From Saccharum officinarum (lineage: Eukaryota; Streptophyta; Magnoliopsida; Poales; Poaceae): a stretch of 64,000 bases of DNA. Positions 57,068 to 64,000 of this stretch are shown here, piece by piece. Position 1 is the stretch's first letter; every line of letters starts with the position of its first letter. The notes beneath the pieces were generated by a model that worked only from the letters and a program-made list of their open reading frames with translations, was not told the DNA's origin and did no database searches. The position numbers and the translations under genes are program-made. The stretch spans positions 6,671,451 to 6,735,450 of the forward strand of contig CM036209.1 in assembly GCA_020631735.1 (NCBI GenBank), written 5' to 3'.

Positions 57068-57258
57068 CTACAGAGTTTTTAGATGTAATTAGAATAGAGG
57101 CAAAATTTCGTAATAGAATGAGACATAAGAAGCATAAAAATTTATCAAATAACAAGAGCAAGATAATGAGCATAAAAAAATAGTGAAAAGATGACACTAA
57201 ATCGACCATTTCTATCTAGGCTTGCGTCCTACAGTCAACAATAGCTCTGATACCAATT
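57068..57258 (-). promoter_or_regulatory. Leader and primer-binding site of the left array copy
   Basis: On the minus strand TTGGTATCAGAGC (57256-57244) lies two bases inside the 5' LTR boundary and matches the initiator tRNA-Met complement. The AT-rich leader ends in TGTAG at the extra-ORF ATG. Confidence 0.8.
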
Positions 57259-60005
57259 TGTCACACCCATTTATCGACCAAATGGAATGCATACCCTTAT
57301 GTGTGCCCAGAGATCAATCACACATAAGTTAACAAATTATAAAGGATGTATCATCACAAATGTTATTACATCACGATTAATAACACATAGTCTTTACAGT
57401 AATATAGCGGAAGTAAAATATAAAAACTCTCGTGGTAGCTCCAATCACAGGCACATTGACTGGTTGACAGCAAGTCTAGTAATCTTCCAGGAAAGTAGAA
57501 GTAGTCACTACTTGCACCATCTGTTACCCATCCGGGATTTTTATCCAAGTAAGAAAAATAACAAGCGTAAGTACATCTCGTACTCAACAAGTGTAACATG
57601 GGGTTCATGAGGCTCAAGGCATAACATAGGTTATCAGCATGTAGCTTTTAAATAGCATTAATTCAGTATATCAATGATATCAAAGTGTCTCAATATAATC
57701 AATAAACATATGATCCATGTGAAATGATTAACGAATAGCAAAAACATATTCATTATTAATGATCCACTATTCCATAAGGGTCCAAGGCCACTCGTGACCG
57801 TGAGCACGGCTGTTATAACAGTTTTACACTCTGCAGAGGTTGTACACTTTCACTGTGAGTCGTGATTTACCCTTTCGCCCGAGGTAGCTAATCTCTTGAC
57901 CCACTTCCAAGGAAGGTCGGCAGGGTTCACTATGAAGTCTTTCGAAGGTTCGTCTAACAAGTTAGGGCCATTAGATTTCACTCGGCAAACAGATGTAGAG
58001 CCCCCCTTCCTGATGGCACAATAACACGCAGCCTATACACATGAGGACAGAGGCCGCACTATACCCGATTCGTCAAGCCATTCTTACGCCATAAAGGAAT
58101 ACCTCTAACAAGCTAGAAAAGGTCCTTCTATATGACTAAAGCCAGAGCCATTTTAGCCCTCACAGTTGTACTGTAAATCCCGGATTTTCGCTTATAGATG
58201 AGTCCTTATGGAGAGTAACAAGAGCACCAAAGTAACCCCATGCTCTAGTACCCTTAAACAGTAATAAAATCATCTTTTAATGTTTATTGCATATTCCATT
58301 AGTCAAATTACATGATCATAGTTCATGTTGAGCACTAGCAATACTAATCCATGCAGTATAATAGGTATCAAGGAATAAGATCAATACTAAGTCATCCTTA
58401 TCAAGGAATATATGCATAATGATATTATTTGCTTAATATGAATAGGACAACAAGGATAATCCCATGCTATACTTGCCTTGCTCAAACTGGTCCTGGTGAT
58501 CTTGTTCGTAGTAAAACTCTTGATCTCCAACGAATTGCTCACCGTCTATACTCGATCAACAATAGCAACAACATTCATCCAGAACAATCATGCATAGACA
58601 AACAAGACTATAATTAGAACAATACACCAACAGTAAGAAAATAAGATAAAAAGTCTTTAAAACGAATCTACAACTCGCTAGGATCACACAGACGCGAAGA
58701 TCACGAAAAACGGAGCTAAAACGACAAAGTTATGAATTTACGAAGATTTCCTATAGAAAAATAATTACTTTAATTAAAACTCGAAAATAAATTAATCCAA
58801 ACCTACTGTACAGTTCTATCATCATGTAGAGCTCGCAAATATGAATCTAACGCAATTTGAACGGATCAAATCGGAGTTAAAACGAAGATTCTACGACTAA
58901 AACAAGATTAGTGGCAAAACTGTAAATATCAGAAAACGTATTTTCTTTTCCGAAACGAATTACGTTTTCATTTAATCAAAACGTATTTTCCGGTTTACGC
59001 TTTGGACCGCGGGTTCGATACACAAAAGTTTCAGGGTCTCTTTTACAAAATTCACGCGAACCGGTATCATTAAAATAGATCGTTGGATTCAAAACGGACG
59101 GCCGAGATCGGATCGGGGAGAGAGAAGGAGAGCGGCCGGCGGCTACAGTAATCCCGACGGCGGCGCCATGGCCGGATAGAGCCCGAGCTCGCCGGAGCTT
59201 GAGAAGATACCATCCCGAGCACCATTCGCCAAACCAAATACACCAAAAGAACGAGCGCATCACGCGACCTTACCCCGCGCGAGAACAAAGCCGAAGAACA
59301 ACCGGAGGGCGGTGGCTAACTCGGAAAGGCGGCGGTGGAGGCGGAGCTTCGACGGTGGCCTTTTCGGGATGTCGAGGCTAGGGTTTTAGGGCTCAATGAG
59401 AAGCGGGGAGGCACGGGGTTCCGTTTTATAGCTCATAGGCGTCACCGGTTATGGAAAGGAGGGAGATTTCGAAGGGGATTCGGATCACGAATCGGTGAAG
59501 AAGGGGAAGGCGGTGTTCGACCGGAGGAAGAAGAAAGGAAAGGGAGGCGGTCACTGACAGGTGGGACCGACTCGTCAGCGGCTCGGTGCGGGACGCGGGC
59601 CGCGCGCGCGCGAAGACGGGCCAGCAGGCCGCGACTTGGGCTCGGCCAGGAGAAAACCGAGCGGCGCGCGGGGAAAGGGAGAAGAGAAACGGGCCGCCGC
59701 AGCAGCCGGGGAGATGGGCTGCGGGAGGAAACGGCCGAGAAGAAAAAGAATTTCCTTTCCTTTTCTTTTTCTAATTTTTCAAAACCATTTTTCAAATGAT
59801 TTTAAATCAAATTTGATTTGATTTAAACCACTCAAACACAAAACTTCAAATGCAGCAGCATGAATGCTCAATCATGTTTCTACCCTTATATTTGATTTTA
59901 AATTTATAAAAATTATTATCATTCTAAGTTTGCATGCTCACAAAAATATACAAAAAATCATATTTCTCCTATTTTTTCTTCTTTTCAAAATTTTAGGGTG
60001 TTACA
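57259..60005 (-). repeat. LTR B of the array, shared by both copies
   Basis: 2747 bp, colinear with LTR A but with many single-base indels, mostly deletions. It acts as 5' LTR for the left copy and 3' LTR for the right copy. Confidence 0.92.
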
Positions 60006-60042
60006 ATTTACCCCCCTTAAGATGAATCTCGTCCCGAGATTC
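60006..60042 (-). promoter_or_regulatory. Polypurine tract and hairpin of the right copy
   Basis: The hairpin GAATCTCG-GGA-CGAGATTC (60042-60024, minus strand) and the CTTAAGGGGGGTAAAT tract are preserved. Confidence 0.75.
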
Positions 60043-60051
60043 GGAAGATGC

Positions 60052-63000
60052 TTACTCAAACAGTTTCGGGTAGGTTTTTCTCAGATCCTCTTCTCTTTCT
60101 CAAGTGGCCTCACCCTCTGTGTACCGATTCCACTGAACTTTGCACATCTTAATAGTTCGACTTCTCGTAACTTTTCGGCAGTCTCTAGAATTTTCACTGG
60201 AAACTCTTCATATGTAAGATCCTCCTTAACAGTGAGCTCCTCTAGCGAAATCTGTTCCTCTGGTACTCGCAAACATTTCTTCAGTTGAGACACATGGAAC
60301 ACATCATGTACACCGCCAAACTTTCTGGTAATTCCAACTGATATGCTACTTCACCACGTCTCTCTATAATCTTGAAAGGTCCAATATATCTTGTGCCAAT
60401 TTACCTTTCATGTTGAACCTTCTCACACTCCTCATTGGCGATACTTTCAATATACATAATCTCCTACTTCAAAGATTAACTCTCTTCTCCGAGTATCAGC
60501 GTAACTCTTCTGTCTGGACTGAGCTATTTTTAGATTATTCCTAATCATTCTTACTTTCTTTTCAGCATCCTTGAGTACATCAGGCCCAAACACTTGACTT
60601 TCCCCTGTCTGATTCCAGAACAACGGGGTTCTACACTTTCGTCCATACAGAGCCTCAAACGGTGCCATCTGAAGACTCTTCTGATAACTATTGTTATAGG
60701 AGAACTCTGCATAAGGCAAACTCTTATCCCAACTAGTACCATATTGTAAAGCACAAGCTCTCAACATATCCTCCAATATCTGATTAATTCTTTCCGTCTG
60801 TCCATCTGTCTGTGGATGGTAAGCTGTACTAAAATTCAGCTTGGTTCCTAGTGATTCATGTATCTTTTGCCAATAATGAGATGTAAATTGGGTACCTCGA
60901 TCAGACACATTTTCTTAGGAACTCCATGCAGACTCACTATTCTTTCCATATACAATTCTGCCAACCTCGCACTGCTATATGTAGTCCTAACTGGCAGAAA
61001 ATGAGCAACCTTTGTTAAGCGATCTACTATTACCCAAATCGAATCATACCCTCTCTGAGTACGTGGCAATCCAACTATAAAATCCATACCAACTTCTTCC
61101 CATTTCCATTCGGGTATCTGCATAGGTTGTAACAATCCTGCAGGTCTCTGATGTTCAGCTTTCACCCTTTGACATGTGTCACACAAAGCAACATATTCAG
61201 CAACATCTCTTTTTAAACCATACCACCAATATTTCTCTCTCAGATCCAGATACATCTTAGTACTCCCTGGATGTATGGAATAAGCTGACTCATGAGCTTC
61301 ACTCAAAATTGCTTTTCTGATAGTCTTATCCTCTGGCACACACAACCTTTTTCCAAACCATAATGTACCCTTATCATCCTTATGGAATCCTGGTGATTTG
61401 CCCTTCACTATATCTCTGCTATCTATCTCTCTCAATTTTGCATCTTTCATCTGACTCTTGCGTATCTCTTGCTCCAGAGTAGGTTCTAGTACCAATTCTA
61501 CTGCATTGATGGTAAACCCTAAGTTCAGATACTCACATTCAGCACACAACTCTCTTGCCAAAGGCATTACTTGCATTTCATTAGCGTAGCTTTTCCTACT
61601 AAGAGCATCAGCAACGACGTTAGCCTTTCCTGGGTGATAATGCACCTCTAGATCATAATCCTTTATCAACTCCAGCCATCTACGCTGCCTCAAGTTCAGA
61701 TCTGATTGAGTGAAGATATACTTCAAACTCTTGTGATCAGTATATATATCACTTTTATGTCCAATCAAATAGTGTCTCCATATCTTTAATGCATGAACCA
61801 CTGCAGCTAATTCCAAGTCATGAGTAGGATAATTTAATTCATGCTTCTCAATTGTCTTGATGCATATGCCACAACTCTACCTTCTTGCATAAGAACACAT
61901 CCTAAACCAAACGAGATGCATCACAGTAAATAGAGAACTGTTTACTCAGATCTGGCAAAACTAATACTGGTGCAGTGGTCAATCTTTTCTTTAATTCCTC
62001 AAAATTAGCCTGACACTTCTCAGACCACACAAACTTGGCATTCTTCTCTAATAGTGCAGTCATTGGTTTCGCAAGCTTAGAAAATCCCTCTATAAATCTT
62101 CTGTAATAGCCTGCTAATCCCAAGAAACTACGGATCTCACTTGCACTGGTTGGTGGCTTCCAGTCCAATACGTCTTTCACTTTGCTAGGATCTACTGATA
62201 TTCCTCCATTTGAGACAACATGACCAAGAAAGGAAACTTCCTTCAACCAAAACTCACATTTACTCCGCTTGGCATATAACCGGTGTTCTCTGAGCTTTTG
62301 CAAAACTAGCCTCAAATGTTCAGCATGTTCCTCCTCAGTCTTGGAGAATACTAGAATATCATCGATGAATACCACTACAAACTTGTCAGATATTCCATGA
62401 ATACCTTATTCATCAAATACATAAAGTATGCAGGAGCATTAGTCAGACCAAAGACATCACTGTATACTCATACAACCCATACCGTGTGGTAAAAGTTGTC
62501 TTTGGTACATCACTAGCACGAATCTTCAACTGATGATATCCAGAACGAAGATCAATCTTGGAGAATACACAAGCACCTCTTAACTGATCAAACAAGTCAT
62601 CAATCCGGGCAATGGGTACTTATTCTTGATGGTGCCTCATTGAGAGACCGATAATCTACACACATCCTCTGAGTACCATCTTTCTTATCACAAAAATCAC
62701 TGGTGCTCCCCAAGGTGAAGAACTAGGACGAATGAAACCCTTATCCTGCAATTCCTTAATTTGTTTCTTAAGTTCTTCTAATTCATCTACTCCCATTCTA
62801 TATGGACGCTTAGCTATGGGTGCAGTCCCAGGTAATAATTCAATAATAAATTCAATGTCACGGTCGGGTGGCATACCTGGCAATTCCTCAGGAAACACAT
62901 CGGAGAACTCTTCCACAACCTGGTCCTCCTTGTTGGCACCATCAGTAAGCTGATTCACTAAAGCGGTCTCCTGTTTCTGCACTTTCACATCAACTCTGAT

Positions 63001-64000
63001 CCTATCTCCCTTTGGTGTTGTCAGTACTACTGATTTACCTTTGCACTGAATCTCTGCTTGTTGTTGCATCATCCAATCCATTCCCAAGATAAGATCGATC
63101 CCAGCTGTTCTCAATACTATAGGACTCACCTTAAACTCTACCCCCCTTAGAATGAGACTAATCGGGAGACAACGATAAGATGCTGGCATACTTCCACCAG
63201 GTGAGTTTACTAATATAGGATTCTTCATGGCACACAAATGAATTCTATGTATTCTAACAAATGATTGTGATATGAAAGAATGTGATGCTCCAGAATCAAA
63301 AAGAACAGTGGGGAGTGGAATGGACATCGAACGTACCAAGCATAACTTCTGGTTCCTCCACTGTGGTTTCCTGGACAAGTGGTTCACCCTTCCAGTATTA
63401 GATGCAGGCTTCTGGTGACTACCCTGCCTCTGTGGAGTCTGCTGATTGATCTTCTCAGGGCAGTTGTAAGACAAGTGACCTTCTTTTCCACATCGGAAAC
63501 ACTTGTTGGGGGTATTGGGAGCACTGGTCTTCATGGGAGTATTATGGAAGGACCCTGGCGCTGAGGTTGATTCCCATTCTGCTGCGAGGGCGTTGGTTAC
63601 CATTCTGCGGCTGGAATAGGGGACGTTGCGGAAACTGATTGCGGAAAGGGACCTGTCCACGATTCCACTGACCAGAAGGAGGCCTCTGTTGATTAACCTG
63701 CTGGAAACCAGTACGGGGACGAGTGTTACTACCAGAAGTCTGTCCCTGAAGCCTTTTCCTCTTGGCATCCATCTCCTTGCGCTTGTTGTCCACCACGATA
63801 GCGCGGTTCACAAGCGTCTGAAAATTGGGATAGGTATTAGACATCAGCTGCAGTTGTAATCCATCATACAATCCCTTCAAAAAACGGCGCTGCTTATCAT
63901 TGTCATTGGCCACCTCATGTGGTGCATATCGTGACAACTGGGCAAACTTGTCACGATACTCAGCTACAGACAATGACCCCTGGGTCAAATTCCGGAATTC
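60052..64000 (-). pseudogene. Gag-Pol of the right array copy, many frameshifts, cut by window end
   Basis: The same protein order as the left copy: chromodomain-like end (60081-60302), integrase (60447-61400), RNase H (about 61500-61960), RT (about 61960-62640), protease and Gag zinc knuckle (62656-63768) and Gag core (63542-64000, cut). The frame changes at least seven times, nearly always at a single-base difference from the left copy, for example near 60300, 60405, 60450, 60908, 61845, 61905, 62385, 62450 and 62690. The four stops of the left copy are absent here. Confidence 0.9.

Larger units (their letters stand above)
48289..64000 (-). mobile_element. Tandem array of a second chromovirus-like Ty3 family (LTR-internal-LTR-internal...)
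   Basis: LTRs at 48289-51053 and 57259-60005 (TGTCACACCC ... GGGTGTTACA in plus orientation) enclose one internal region. A second internal copy starts directly at 60006, with its own hairpin, polypurine tract and pol, and continues past the window. The middle LTR serves both copies. The five bases left of the array (CTACC) do not recur after 60005, so the left copy is not a separate insertion. Unequal recombination between LTRs is the simple explanation. Confidence 0.88.

Noticed and set aside
60006..64000. An independent full element inserted next to the first
   Set aside because: There is no separate LTR or target duplication between the copies; they share the LTR at 57259-60005.

Overview
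The window is nuclear DNA of a grass, probably a panicoid of the sorghum/sugarcane/Miscanthus type. That placement is an inference from the transposon families: one abundant panicoid MITE type, SIRE-like LTRs carrying a GACCGGACGCG array, and Tat-type and chromovirus Ty3 elements. No complete host gene is visible. The one clear host gene is the 5' part of a CC-NB-ARC immune receptor, read on the minus strand and cut by the left edge (1-1111).

Layout. 1-1530: NLR exon, leader and a TATA-like box. 2010-3110: GC-rich block. 3703-5697: a long foldback element whose left arm is split by a deleted mariner-like element that still carries spliced transposase exons. 5705-12107 and 26806-27150: about three diverged copies of one non-coding block, broken up by a 5'-truncated LINE, a LINE with a target-site duplication that keeps only ORF1, two MITEs and a 14.7 kb LTR retrotransposon. 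12108-26805: that retrotransposon, a young chromovirus-like Ty3 element (LTRs of about 4 kb, 5-bp duplication GGTGG). 27600-28320: possible exon traces around a Stowaway MITE. 29300-44225: an old Tat-lineage Ty3 element in minus orientation with an antisense extra ORF, into which a gag-only Ty1/copia-like element inserted (31555-41858, duplication AGGAC). 44226-44286: a 61-bp NLR scrap fused to the Tat pol remnant. 44300-48288: MITE-rich spacer. 48289-64000: a tandem array LTR-internal-LTR-internal of a second chromovirus-like family, minus strand, running off the right edge.

The most interesting item is in the 14.7 kb element. Between its primer-binding site and gag is an extra ORF that begins with the first twelve residues of the histone H3 tail (ARTKQTARKSTG) and continues H3-like to about residue 21, then has a tryptophan-containing domain, a long coiled coil and an acidic tail. 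The same element ends its integrase with a chromodomain-like module. The tandem family on the right has an extra ORF in the same place, recognisably related, with a degenerate version of the same N-terminus. In both families every extra-ORF and gag start codon directly follows an AG, as if each ORF were reached by its own 3' splice site.

All retrotransposon reading frames here carry stops or frameshifts. The right-hand array copy has an excess of single-base deletions that may be assembly error.
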